From: Flavobacterium sp.
Lineage (GTDB): Bacteria; Bacteroidota; Bacteroidia; Flavobacteriales; Flavobacteriaceae
Assembly: GCA_030145825.1 (NCBI GenBank)
Contig: JAIXHM010000008.1
Location: 1-34,971, forward strand
DNA length: 34,971 nucleotides
Reading direction: 5' to 3'
Each line of letters begins with the position of its first letter. Position 1 is the stretch's first letter. The translations under genes were made by a program, and so were the position numbers. This document shows, in pieces, positions 21,945 to 31,106 of the stretch. The notes under the pieces were generated by a model, which saw only the letters and a list, made by a program, of their open reading frames with translations, was not told where the DNA came from and did not search any database.

Positions 21945-21973
21945 TTGCTTTTTTGTGTTCGCGAATAACTTTG
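21945..21973 (+). promoter_or_regulatory. Bacteroidetes-type promoter TTG-N18-TAACTTTG
   Basis: TTG 21945-21947; TAACTTTG 21966-21973; followed by ORF at 21994. Confidence 0.7.
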
Positions 21974-21993
21974 TCTCAACAAAATGAAATAAA

Positions 21994-22149
21994 ATGCCTG
22001 CGAAAAAGAAATTTAATTATGAGACACATTTGGAGCAACCTCCTTCGCAAAAAATTTTACTCAATATCAATCACCTTGAAAAAGGCGATTATGAACTAAA
22101 CATTATTCACAAAAACAAAATCATTAAAAAAACAAAATTTAAAAAATGA
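21994..22149 (+). CDS. Small ORF, 51 aa: MPAKKKFNYETHLEQPPSQKILLNINHLEKGDYELNIIHKNKIIKKTKFKK
   Basis: Downstream of good promoter; TGA overlaps the ATG at 22146 (ATGA); too short for the ORF track. Confidence 0.65.
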   Translation: MPAKKKFNYETHLEQPPSQKILLNINHLEKGDYELNIIHKNKIIKKTKFKK

Positions 22150-22154
22150 CAATT

Positions 22155-22901
22155 ATGAAAACAATCAAATCTCTTCTTACATTGTGTATTCTTACATTAC
22201 TTTTTTCGTGTAGCAATGATGATAATAAAAAAGGTAATTTTCCAACAAACATTGAGTTTACAGATTACACCAATAGTGTAAATGATAAAACTGTTACTAT
22301 TAGTTACAACAATGACAATACCATTTCTCAAATAGTTTTAATTGATAATAACGGAACTAAAACGAAACAATATACTTATACAAATGGTAGAATAACAAGT
22401 GTAAGTAATTCAGGTTTTCTTAGTGGTCCAGATGTTCGAACATTCGTTTATAATTCAAACGGTAATTTATCGTCAATTGTTGATGATACAAGCGGAACAA
22501 TTGAAACTTACCCTATCAATTATAATGCGACTACAAATACGTATAGCCTTGTAGATGGTGGCGACTCTAGTTCGGTGCAATTAGATAACTCGAATAACCC
22601 AATTGTTTATGGAAGTACATTTTTTACTTCTGATTTAGAAATCACTTTAGATGCAACACAAAAAGGAGTTTTTGAGCATGTTACACCTCAAATTGCACTT
22701 CAATTTGATTTAGCTCTATTTAACAATGGCCATATTTTCTATTTCTTCAACCAAAAACAAATTAATCATTTCCAATTTGGAGTTCAAGATATTGACATTG
22801 TAAATAATAGAGATGCCAACGGAAATATTTCTTCAGTTGTTTACAATTTTACAGGTGGTGGAAGCCAAATAGACATAACATATCAAAATAGAAATCTTTA
22901 A
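22155..22901 (+). CDS. Hypothetical lipoprotein
   Basis: Lipobox LLFSCSNDDNKK; in-frame ATGs at 22146 and 22155. Confidence 0.75.
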   Translation: MKTIKSLLTLCILTLLFSCSNDDNKKGNFPTNIEFTDYTNSVNDKTVTISYNNDNTISQIVLIDNNGTKTKQYTYTNGRITSVSNSGFLSGPDVRTFVYNSNGNLSSIVDDTSGTIETYPINYNATTNTYSLVDGGDSSSVQLDNSNNPIVYGSTFFTSDLEITLDATQKGVFEHVTPQIALQFDLALFNNGHIFYFFNQKQINHFQFGVQDIDIVNNRDANGNISSVVYNFTGGGSQIDITYQNRNL

Positions 22902-22905
22902 AATC

Positions 22906-23682
22906 ATGAAAAATTATATTCTAAAATCTACTCTTTTATTCGTTAGTATTTTGATTATCAGTTGTAGTAAAGATGACAACAAAAAAACGAGACTACTACC
23001 AACACAAGTTGAAATTGAATTTCCAACAGCAACTGCATCTTATCAAACATTAGATATTACGTATAACAATCAGCTTTTGATTGAAACTGTCACAAGAACA
23101 TTTTCAAATAATTCGCAAATTATTTACACATGTAGTTATAATTCACAAAACCAACTTGCAAATCTAAGAATTGAAGAACCATCTACGGGTGATGATCGTA
23201 ATTATCAAGCAGAATACACCAACGGATTTTTATCAAAAATAATAGCCGTTTCAACAAGTGGAAATACCGAGTATAGCATCGATTATAATAGTGTTACCAA
23301 TACTTATAAGTACAATTTCCCTTACACTTGGAAATTTGATTCTGGTAATGATTTAGAATATTATTATTTTTCTAGTACTACTGCTTTTAACATAACTTAC
23401 GAAAGTGGTAATGCATTCAATTACTTTATGAATTCACAACCTGTTTTAGCGATTATGGATTCTTATTTTGCAGAAAACTTCTATCAAGATTTATTTTTTC
23501 TGAGTCAAAAACCAATTACCATGACGCGTTATGAAGATCTAATTTCATCTGATATAATTGAACATCATTATAACAACATCTACGATACAAATAATAATTT
23601 AATCACTACTGAAATACGCTATAATTCAGACGTAAATCCGTCTATGATTAAAAATGTAACCTATCAAGAAATTTCATATTAA
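22906..23682 (+). CDS. Hypothetical lipoprotein, divergent relative of the preceding gene
   Basis: Lipobox ILIISCSKDDNKK; similar layout including TNTYKYN vs TNTYSLV. Confidence 0.75.
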   Translation: MKNYILKSTLLFVSILIISCSKDDNKKTRLLPTQVEIEFPTATASYQTLDITYNNQLLIETVTRTFSNNSQIIYTCSYNSQNQLANLRIEEPSTGDDRNYQAEYTNGFLSKIIAVSTSGNTEYSIDYNSVTNTYKYNFPYTWKFDSGNDLEYYYFSSTTAFNITYESGNAFNYFMNSQPVLAIMDSYFAENFYQDLFFLSQKPITMTRYEDLISSDIIEHHYNNIYDTNNNLITTEIRYNSDVNPSMIKNVTYQEISY

Positions 23683-23723
23683 GAAATTAACTTCAAACTA
23701 ATTCATAATTAAAATTTGAAAAC

Positions 23724-24977
23724 ATGAAAACAAAATATCTATTTACCATCATCGCATTATTAAGCATAAGCTTTTCACAAGCGCAATTGTTGGATAAGTT
23801 AAAAAAGAAAGCTGAAAAAGTTGCTGAACGCACCGTTGAAAAACGTGTAGAAAAAGAAACCGAAAAGAAAACCGATGAAGCTTTAGACGAAGTTTTTGAA
23901 GAAAAATCAAGTAAAAAAAATAAAAAATCATCTAAAAAATCGAATGACGAATCTACTTCTAATAGTTCGAATAATGAAATTGTAACAGGAAGCAGTTTTT
24001 TCCCAAATGGACAAGTGCTGTTTTCAGATAATTTCAAACAAGATTCTTATGGCGATTTTCCCGTGAATTGGAATACAAATTCGGGTGGAGAAATTATCAA
24101 AGTAAATGGCGAAAAAGCTTTTAAGTTGAATCCAAGTGGAACTTACACAGCCAAAACTTCTAAATTACCAGAAAATTACGCTTTAGAATTTGATTTAGTA
24201 ACCGAAAACTTAGACTACAAAGGACTTTCAGGTTCTAATTTCGGATTAGTATTTTCTAACGAATCTACACTAAGCAAACCTAAAAGTGGCGGTAAATTCG
24301 GATTTTCATTGTGGAAAGGTTCTAACATTTGCAACCAAATAAATGTTCAAAATTGGGGCAAAACTAACGGGAAAATCGACAACAATATTCCGTTTAAAAT
24401 GCAAGAAAAATTAAATGCAATTACCCATTTTACAGTTGTGGTCAACAAAACAAGATTACGCGTTTATATTGATGGCGAAAAAGCAATCGATTTACCGTCA
24501 TTTTTAAGCAATAACTTTGGTAATTACATCCAATTCTATTTAAAAGGAACCGATCCAAAAGAAAAACACATTGTGGCTATTTCAAACGTAAAAATTACGG
24601 AAGAAGGCGAAGATATTCGTTCGATGTTATTAAAAGGTGGATTTTCAACAACTAAAATTCTATTCGATTCAGGTTCAGATAAGTTGAAAAAAGAATCGTA
24701 CGAGTTTTTAGATAAAATGGCTAAAGTTTTACAAGATGATAGTTCTATCCGATTAAACATTATTGGCCATACCGATAGCGATGGCGATGAAGTTAAAAAC
24801 ATGACGCTTTCAAAATCGAGAGCAGCAGCAGTAATGAATTATTTTATTGATAATAAAGGCTTAAACAAATCGCGTTTTATGTATCAAGGAAGAGGTGAAA
24901 ACGAACCCGTTGCCGATAATACTTCTGCTGAAGGTAAAGCACAAAATAGACGCGTAGAATTTCAAACTTTAAAATAA
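23724..24977 (+). CDS. OmpA-family protein with charged N-terminal region
   Basis: ILFDSGSDKLKKESYEFLDKMAKVLQDDSSIRLNIIGHTDSDGDEVKNMTLSKSRAAAVMNYFIDNKGLNKSRFMYQGRGENEPVADN. Confidence 0.9.
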   Translation: MKTKYLFTIIALLSISFSQAQLLDKLKKKAEKVAERTVEKRVEKETEKKTDEALDEVFEEKSSKKNKKSSKKSNDESTSNSSNNEIVTGSSFFPNGQVLFSDNFKQDSYGDFPVNWNTNSGGEIIKVNGEKAFKLNPSGTYTAKTSKLPENYALEFDLVTENLDYKGLSGSNFGLVFSNESTLSKPKSGGKFGFSLWKGSNICNQINVQNWGKTNGKIDNNIPFKMQEKLNAITHFTVVVNKTRLRVYIDGEKAIDLPSFLSNNFGNYIQFYLKGTDPKEKHIVAISNVKITEEGEDIRSMLLKGGFSTTKILFDSGSDKLKKESYEFLDKMAKVLQDDSSIRLNIIGHTDSDGDEVKNMTLSKSRAAAVMNYFIDNKGLNKSRFMYQGRGENEPVADNTSAEGKAQNRRVEFQTLK

Positions 24978-24982
24978 TTCTT

Positions 24983-26098
24983 ATGAAACTAGGCGTAAAA
25001 ATAGCGATTGGATTGGCTTCTGTAACCGCATTAGGAATGGTTACAGGAGTTATTCCTAATCCGTTTGATGTAAATTTGAATAATGATGTGCCACTTCATT
25101 TGCAACACGAAATGAAAGTTTCTTGGCATTTTGCTGGAAAACCGCAAGATATTCCCATTTTAGATCAAGTAACTCCATTTGACGATTCAAAATATTTTGA
25201 TTTAAAACCAAGCATTCAAGCCAATCCTTTACTAGCTAACGGAATCTTTAAGTTTAATTATGAAATTGAGCAATTCTCAAAATTAGGTGAACATTCTGGA
25301 ACATTTCGATATAAAGTAAATAGTAATGATAACTCAATGTATGTTCACGGAGTGGATATAACGAATAATCCTTTGTTTCTTCCTTTAAAAAACAATCCGT
25401 TTTTAGCCAATTATAGTATCGATTTTCTTATTCGAAATGCAAAAGGCGATTGGTTAGTGTATGTAAACCATTCACAACAAGGGAAAGTTTGTATTGAAGC
25501 GCCATCTGGATTGAACATTTCCGAAGTTATTACCGAAACGCATTTGAAAAATTTAGAAGTATTAAATTCTACCAAAGCAAATTCTAATTATACCTATAGC
25601 AATAACAATTTAGAACCGTATACGGGTAAATTCATCAACGAAAAAGGCGTTGAAAAAACCATTACCTTTTGGTTTGCTAAACAAGAAGCACAAATTCCTA
25701 CTGCTGTTCCTATTATGGGATTTGGCGTTGGAATATTTAAAAATGTAGTAGAGAAAAAACAACAATTTTTAGCCGTTACAGAAATCGACAACAATGTTTT
25801 AAAACTAATTGATTTACAAACCATTGACGAATGGGGAATTAATACGAATGCATATAAAGTCATTAAAATGGATTACCATTTACCAAGTGGCCAAAACCGA
25901 GTTGATGATATTGTAAGTTGGTTAAAAGACAAACAAAACGAAATCGCAGTACTAAGAGAAAAACGAAAACAATGTCCGCCACACCAATCAGGTTCAGCTT
26001 GTAGGAAAGAATATGAACGACAAATAAAAGAAGTTCAAAAAGAAATAGAAATGAGAGCGGAAGAACTCGCAGGTAGCATGATGATTCCTATTAAATAA
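24983..26098 (+). CDS. Hypothetical exported/membrane-anchored protein
   Basis: 371-aa ORF 5 bp after the OmpA gene; N-terminal hydrophobic segment. Confidence 0.7.
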   Translation: MKLGVKIAIGLASVTALGMVTGVIPNPFDVNLNNDVPLHLQHEMKVSWHFAGKPQDIPILDQVTPFDDSKYFDLKPSIQANPLLANGIFKFNYEIEQFSKLGEHSGTFRYKVNSNDNSMYVHGVDITNNPLFLPLKNNPFLANYSIDFLIRNAKGDWLVYVNHSQQGKVCIEAPSGLNISEVITETHLKNLEVLNSTKANSNYTYSNNNLEPYTGKFINEKGVEKTITFWFAKQEAQIPTAVPIMGFGVGIFKNVVEKKQQFLAVTEIDNNVLKLIDLQTIDEWGINTNAYKVIKMDYHLPSGQNRVDDIVSWLKDKQNEIAVLREKRKQCPPHQSGSACRKEYERQIKEVQKEIEMRAEELAGSMMIPIK

Positions 26099-26130
26099 AA
26101 AAATCCCAAGCTAACGCTTGGGATTTTTAG
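26093..26130 (+). terminator. Rho-independent terminator
   Basis: AAATCCCAAGC-TAAC-GCTTGGGATTTTT. Confidence 0.88.
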
Positions 26131-26186
26131 TTTACAAGTTAACATTAAAACTAATGTGTTGTATTTAATTTGTAAGATATTTTTAA

Positions 26187-26194
26187 TATATTTG
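26187..26194 (+). promoter_or_regulatory. Candidate -7 element TATATTTG for the NACHT gene
   Basis: TAnnTTTG match; no -33 TTG at ideal spacing; ACATTA-AAAC-TAATGT inverted repeat at 26142-26157. Confidence 0.35.
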
Positions 26195-26281
26195 AAAACG
26201 TTAGTTTATATAATTCGGTGAATATGCGATACTAAATAATGCATATAAACAAGTTAGATGCTAAACAAAAAACTTAATAAC

Positions 26282-28096
26282 ATGAACGAAATACTTTTAA
26301 AAACAATCATTGCAGAATTTTCAAAACAATCTACAACGATTTTGAAAGACATAAAAGGAGAAACAAATCATTTTTTTAATGATGGATTGAGCAACTATCT
26401 GGAAAAACAAAGGGCAAAGTTTGTCAATATTAAAACATTATTACATCGAACTACTCCAGTTCCATTTTATGATATTTATCTTCCAACAAGATTATCTTGC
26501 AGAAATAAAAGTATTGAAACCAGCTCAATCAATAGAGTTTTTTGGGAAACTCAATTTGTCACAATTATTGGAGATGCTGGAAGTGGAAAAAGCACATTAA
26601 TAAAACATTTGTTTTTAAACTCAATATCTGAAAAATTTTGTATTCCAATTTTAATTGAATTAAGATATTTAAACGATTATAAGGGTTCAATTGAAGATTA
26701 CATCAGAGAGAATATTTTTGAAAACAAATTATCACCAACTGAAAAAATTCTTAATAGATTACTAGAAAATGGGAAATTCGTATTTTTTCTTGATGGCTAT
26801 GACGAAATCAAATCCGATTCTAAAAAATTTGTTGTTGAAAAATTAAACGCATTTATTGACAAATACAGACTAAACCGTTTTTTGCTTACTTCTCGTCCAT
26901 ATTCAAACATTGAACTTTTACCACTTTTCCATAATTATAGAATAGAAAAATTAAATGATGTTGAAATTAAAAAATTTATTTCAATTCAAAAAATTGAAAG
27001 CGAGCTGGCTCAAAAAATAATCAAATCCGTTTCTGAAAATAAAGTTCTATATTTAAAAAGTTATTTAACAAATCCATTACTTCTCTCTCTTTACATATTA
27101 ACATTTTCAACAAATTCATCAATTCCAGATAAAAAATATATATTTTATAGAAGGGTTTTAGATGTATTGTTTAAGGAAAATGATAGCATTACAAAAATAG
27201 GTTATGAACGTGAATTAAAAACTAAGCTAAGTCAAGAAGGATTCGAAGAAATTCTAAAAATATTCTCTTTCATTAGTTATTTTGATAGTGAATATGATTT
27301 TACTAAAGATTATCTATTTGATTTATTAAATAAAATTAAGGAGAAACGTACTTCTTTTAATTTTGACAATAATGATTTAATTGAAGACTTAAAATCCGCA
27401 ATAGCGCTTTGGACAGAAGATAGTGGTGTTTACTCTTTTGCACATCGATCGATGCAAGAATATTTTGCCGCACTTTATATCAAAGGAATAAATGACAATA
27501 AAAAAGATGCCTATAAAAAAATTCATAGTAAACTTTTTGAAAATAGAAGAAATAGAGAAACTGCTAATTTTTTATCATTATGTGATGAAATGGATAGTTA
27601 TAATTACAAAAAATATATGTTATTACCAACATTAAAGTCAATCAATAAAAAGATTAACCGTCAAGATGACAGAACAATAATAAAATCTTGTTTATTACTT
27701 TTTTTTAGTAATATAGAATTTGAAATATCTAGTACAGAATCAAGAATGGTAAGTCTTAGTGGTGTAAAAGGAAGTTCTAAATATTTATTTGCAGTCGAAA
27801 AATTTGAAGGTGTTTTTGTGAATGAAATTTTTAAACGAGGTAGAACTAAAAGTATCTTTGATAAAGTCAAGAAAAATAAAGTTAAAGTTACTTCTCGGAA
27901 AAGTGATTCTGATAAAGATATTTTTACAATTAATTTCAAAAATCTAGACGAAAATGATTTAGAATTACTTTCAACAACAGAACTATTAAAATTCTCAAAA
28001 CAATTTAGTGAACATGTAATTACAAGTATTCAAGAAATTGAAACTTTTCTAAAAGAAAGTAATGAATATGAAAAAAATCTTATTGAATTGATATAG
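26282..28096 (+). CDS. NACHT-domain STAND NTPase (candidate anti-phage bNACHT)
   Basis: Walker A GDAGSGKST; Walker B FVFFLDGYDEI; RFLLTSRPYSN; NPLLLSLYILTF; winged-helix-like FAHRSMQEYFAALYI; ATG also at 26258. Confidence 0.88.
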   Translation: MNEILLKTIIAEFSKQSTTILKDIKGETNHFFNDGLSNYLEKQRAKFVNIKTLLHRTTPVPFYDIYLPTRLSCRNKSIETSSINRVFWETQFVTIIGDAGSGKSTLIKHLFLNSISEKFCIPILIELRYLNDYKGSIEDYIRENIFENKLSPTEKILNRLLENGKFVFFLDGYDEIKSDSKKFVVEKLNAFIDKYRLNRFLLTSRPYSNIELLPLFHNYRIEKLNDVEIKKFISIQKIESELAQKIIKSVSENKVLYLKSYLTNPLLLSLYILTFSTNSSIPDKKYIFYRRVLDVLFKENDSITKIGYERELKTKLSQEGFEEILKIFSFISYFDSEYDFTKDYLFDLLNKIKEKRTSFNFDNNDLIEDLKSAIALWTEDSGVYSFAHRSMQEYFAALYIKGINDNKKDAYKKIHSKLFENRRNRETANFLSLCDEMDSYNYKKYMLLPTLKSINKKINRQDDRTIIKSCLLLFFSNIEFEISSTESRMVSLSGVKGSSKYLFAVEKFEGVFVNEIFKRGRTKSIFDKVKKNKVKVTSRKSDSDKDIFTINFKNLDENDLELLSTTELLKFSKQFSEHVITSIQEIETFLKESNEYEKNLIELI

Positions 28097-28310
28097 GGCA
28101 AACAACTAAATGACTTACTGTAACCAATAGCGGTTTTAAAAATTTCGAGGATAATTTTAGAAGATTGGACATCAAAATCTTTACACCAATTTAAGCTTTT
28201 TTCCTTCAAAATTTTGGGTATATAAGTAAACATCAGTTACAAAAAACTCAGTCCCTGCAACAAGTATCGAAACCTAAGAAAATTTTTTAGCTGCTCACTA
28301 TTTTAAAATA

Positions 28311-28341
28311 AAAAAATCCCGAGCTCACACTCGGGATTTTT
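28311..28341. terminator. Bidirectional terminator of valS
   Basis: AAAATCCCGAG-CTCACA-CTCGGGATTTT. Confidence 0.88.
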
Positions 28342-28350
28342 ACTTTTTAG

Positions 28351-28375
28351 ATTCTGAAACGAGTTCAGAATGACA
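28351..28375. repeat. REP-like palindrome copy B: ATTCTGAA-ACGAG-TTCAGAAT-GACA
   Basis: Same architecture as copy A (559-583), with a compensatory base-pair change. Confidence 0.7.
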
Positions 28376-28380
28376 ATATG

Positions 28381-31008
28381 TTATTTCAAACTTGCTAAAC
28401 TTTGCTCTAAAGTGGCAATTTTTGCTAAAGCATCGGCTTCTTTTTTGCGTTCGTTTGCAATTACTTGCTCTGGTGCTCCGCTAACAAATTTTTCATTAGA
28501 CAGTTTCCCTTGCACTGAACGTAAGAACCCTTGTGTGTATTTCAATTCTTCTTCTAATTTAGCGATTTCGGCATCTAAATCTACATTTCCTCCTACTGGA
28601 ATAAAATATTCATTCGATTTTACGCGATACGATAACGCTCCGTTTACTTTTTCAGCTACATAAACTAAATCCACAACGTTACCTAATTTCATAATCACTG
28701 AATCGAAATGCGTTGAAGCATTTTCGTTGTTCACAACTTTCAACTCAATCGTTTCTTTAAACGAAATGTTTTTGTCTTTTCGAATTGTTCTAATTCCTGA
28801 AATAACTTCTGTAGCAAAATCGAAATCAGTAATTAATTTTTCATCAAATGCTTCCATTTCTGGCCAAGAAGCAACGATTAAAGCTTCTTCCGGAGTTCTT
28901 TCTGCTATGTGCTGCCAAATTTCCTCTGTTAAGAAAGGCATAAACGGATGTAACAACTTCAAATTTGCTTCTAACATTTCAATAGCTTTATCGAAAGTTG
29001 TTCTGTCAATTGGTTGTTGGTAACCTGGTTTTATCATTTCTAAGAACCACGAACAGAAATCGTCCCAAACCAATTTATAAATGGCCATTAAGGCATCAGA
29101 AATTCTATATTTCTCGAAGTTATCTTCAATTTCTACTAATGTTTTTTGCAACTTCGCTTCGTACCATTCGATGGCTACTTTTGATGATTCTGGTTGTGCA
29201 ATATCTGCAACTTCCCAACCTTTAATTAAACGGAATGCATTCCAAATTTTATTAGAAAAACCTTTTCCTTGGTTACATAATTCTTCATCAAATAAAATAT
29301 CATTACCCGCAGATGCACTCAATAACAATCCTACACGAACACCATCAGCACCAAATTTTTCAATTAATCCAAGTGGTTCAGGTGAATTTCCTAAAGATTT
29401 AGACATTTTACGTCCTTGTTTATCACGAACTAATCCCGTTAAATATACATTTGAGAATGGTTTTTCACCCGTGTATTCATAACCTGCGATAATCATACGA
29501 GCTACCCAGAAGAATAAAATATCTGGTCCTGTTACTAAATCATTAGTTGGATAGTAATATTTGAATTCCTCATTTTCAGGATCTAGCATTCCACCAAAAA
29601 CAGAAATTGGCCATAACCAAGAAGAAAACCAAGTATCGAGTGCGTCAGGGTCCTGACGTAAATCGTTTATGGTTAATTGTTTGTTGTTTGTGGTTTCTTG
29701 TGCTAACTTTAAAGCTTCATCTTTGCTCTCAGCAACTACGAAATCTTCTTTACCATCGCCATAATAATAAGCTGGAATTTGTTGACCCCACCATAACTGA
29801 CGTGAAATATTCCAATCGCGAATATTGTTTAACCAATGCGCATAGGTATTATTAAAACGAGAAGGATGTAATTTTATGTCGTCTGATTCTAAAACGGCTT
29901 TGATAGCTGGTTTTACTAACTCTTCCATTTTTAAGAACCATTGGTCTGATAATCTTGGCTCGATTACCGCTTTTGTTCTTTCAGAAGTTCCCACGTTGTT
30001 TACGTGATTTTCTACTTTTACTAAAGCACCAATAGTTTCTAATTCTTTTTCTATTTCCTTACGAACGTCAAAACGATCTTTACCTTCATAGTGTAAACCA
30101 AACGAATTTAAAGTCGCATCTTCGTTAAAAATATCGATGATTTCTAATCCGTGTTTGTCACCTAAAGTTTTATCGTTTACATCGTGAGCAGGCGTTACTT
30201 TTAAACATCCTGTACCGAATTCCATATCTACATAATCATCGAAAATAATAGGAATTACTCGGTTGCAAATAGGAACGATTGCTTTTTTACCTTTTAAATG
30301 GAAATAGCGTTCATCTTCTGGATGAATACAAATTGCAGTATCACCTAAAATCGTTTCAGGACGTGTTGTTGCAATGGTTACATATTCGTTGCTACCTTCA
30401 ATTTGGTAACGTAAATGATATAATTTTCCTTGTCTTTCTTCGTAAATTACTTCTTCATCAGACAAAGTAGTTTTAGCTTCTGGATCCCAGTTAACCATGC
30501 GATAACCACGATAAATCATGCCTTTGTTATACAAATCAACAAACGACTTGATAACTGAAGCCGACATATCGTCGTCCATGGTGAATTTGGTTCTGTCCCA
30601 ATCGCATGAACAACCTAATTGTTTCAATTGCTCTAAGATAGTTCCACCATATTTTTCTGTCCAATCGAAAGCATGTTTTAAAAACTCTTCGCGAGATAAA
30701 TCAGACTTATTAATTCCTTCCGATTTTAATTTCGCTACAACTTTAGCTTCGGTTGCAATAGAAGCGTGATCGGTTCCTGGAACCCAACACGCGTTGAATC
30801 CTTTTAAACGTGCACGACGAATTAATACATCTTGAATAGTATTGTTTAACATGTGTCCCATGTGTAACACTCCAGTTACGTTTGGTGGCGGAATTACAAT
30901 TGTATATGGTGTTCTATGGTCGGGAGTTGAATGAAAATATTTGTTTTGCATCCAATAGTCGTACCATTTCTTTTCTACTTGTTTGGCATCAAATTGAGCT
31001 GGAATCAT
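28381..31008 (-). CDS. valS: Valyl-tRNA synthetase
   Basis: [63 protein letters not shown]-terminal coiled coil. Confidence 0.98.
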   Translation of the reverse strand: MIPAQFDAKQVEKKWYDYWMQNKYFHSTPDHRTPYTIVIPPPNVTGVLHMGHMLNNTIQDVLIRRARLKGFNACWVPGTDHASIATEAKVVAKLKSEGINKSDLSREEFLKHAFDWTEKYGGTILEQLKQLGCSCDWDRTKFTMDDDMSASVIKSFVDLYNKGMIYRGYRMVNWDPEAKTTLSDEEVIYEERQGKLYHLRYQIEGSNEYVTIATTRPETILGDTAICIHPEDERYFHLKGKKAIVPICNRVIPIIFDDYVDMEFGTGCLKVTPAHDVNDKTLGDKHGLEIIDIFNEDATLNSFGLHYEGKDRFDVRKEIEKELETIGALVKVENHVNNVGTSERTKAVIEPRLSDQWFLKMEELVKPAIKAVLESDDIKLHPSRFNNTYAHWLNNIRDWNISRQLWWGQQIPAYYYGDGKEDFVVAESKDEALKLAQETTNNKQLTINDLRQDPDALDTWFSSWLWPISVFGGMLDPENEEFKYYYPTNDLVTGPDILFFWVARMIIAGYEYTGEKPFSNVYLTGLVRDKQGRKMSKSLGNSPEPLGLIEKFGADGVRVGLLLSASAGNDILFDEELCNQGKGFSNKIWNAFRLIKGWEVADIAQPESSKVAIEWYEAKLQKTLVEIEDNFEKYRISDALMAIYKLVWDDFCSWFLEMIKPGYQQPIDRTTFDKAIEMLEANLKLLHPFMPFLTEEIWQHIAERTPEEALIVASWPEMEAFDEKLITDFDFATEVISGIRTIRKDKNISFKETIELKVVNNENASTHFDSVIMKLGNVVDLVYVAEKVNGALSYRVKSNEYFIPVGGNVDLDAEIAKLEEELKYTQGFLRSVQGKLSNEKFVSGAPEQVIANERKKEADALAKIATLEQSLASLK
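29662..29696. repeat. In-frame degenerate heptamer tract inside valS
   Basis: ATCGTTT ATGGTTA ATTGTTT GTTGTTT GTGGTTT, five 7-bp units encoding [11 protein letters not shown]. Confidence 0.55.
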
Positions 31009-31013
31009 TTTAT

Positions 31014-31041
31014 GTTAGATGTTAGATGTTAGATGTTAGAT
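31014..31041. repeat. Perfect heptamer tandem repeat (GTTAGAT)x4 in the valS 5' region
   Basis: Four exact units ending 5 bp upstream of the valS start. Confidence 0.95.
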
Positions 31042-31106
31042 GTTTTTTACACTCTAAATTCTAAAATATTATTAATAAGTATACAAAAATTAAATAGTTT
31101 ACCGCT

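Noticed and set aside
22155-23682. YNSNGNLSSI/YTNGRITSV segments considered as RHS/YD-repeat toxin
   Set aside because: Only a few degenerate repeats in small lipoproteins, no RHS core or toxin domain
26150-26260. Integron attC/attI-like ACGTTAG upstream of the NACHT gene
   Set aside because: No paired inverse core site or integrase in the window; a single short match is uninformative
28030-28233. Minus-strand ORF spanning the end of the NACHT gene, considered as a partner/antitoxin
   Set aside because: Overlaps the NACHT coding end, starts antisense, no RBS or domain signal
28370-30769. Several plus-strand ORFs (28370, 28727, 28998, 29081, 29607, 30279, 30518)
   Set aside because: All antisense to valS; no recognisable motifs, typical shadow ORFs
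31014-31041. Tandem heptamer considered as CRISPR array
   Set aside because: Unit is 7 bp with no spacers; no cas genes in the window; no CRISPR found anywhere
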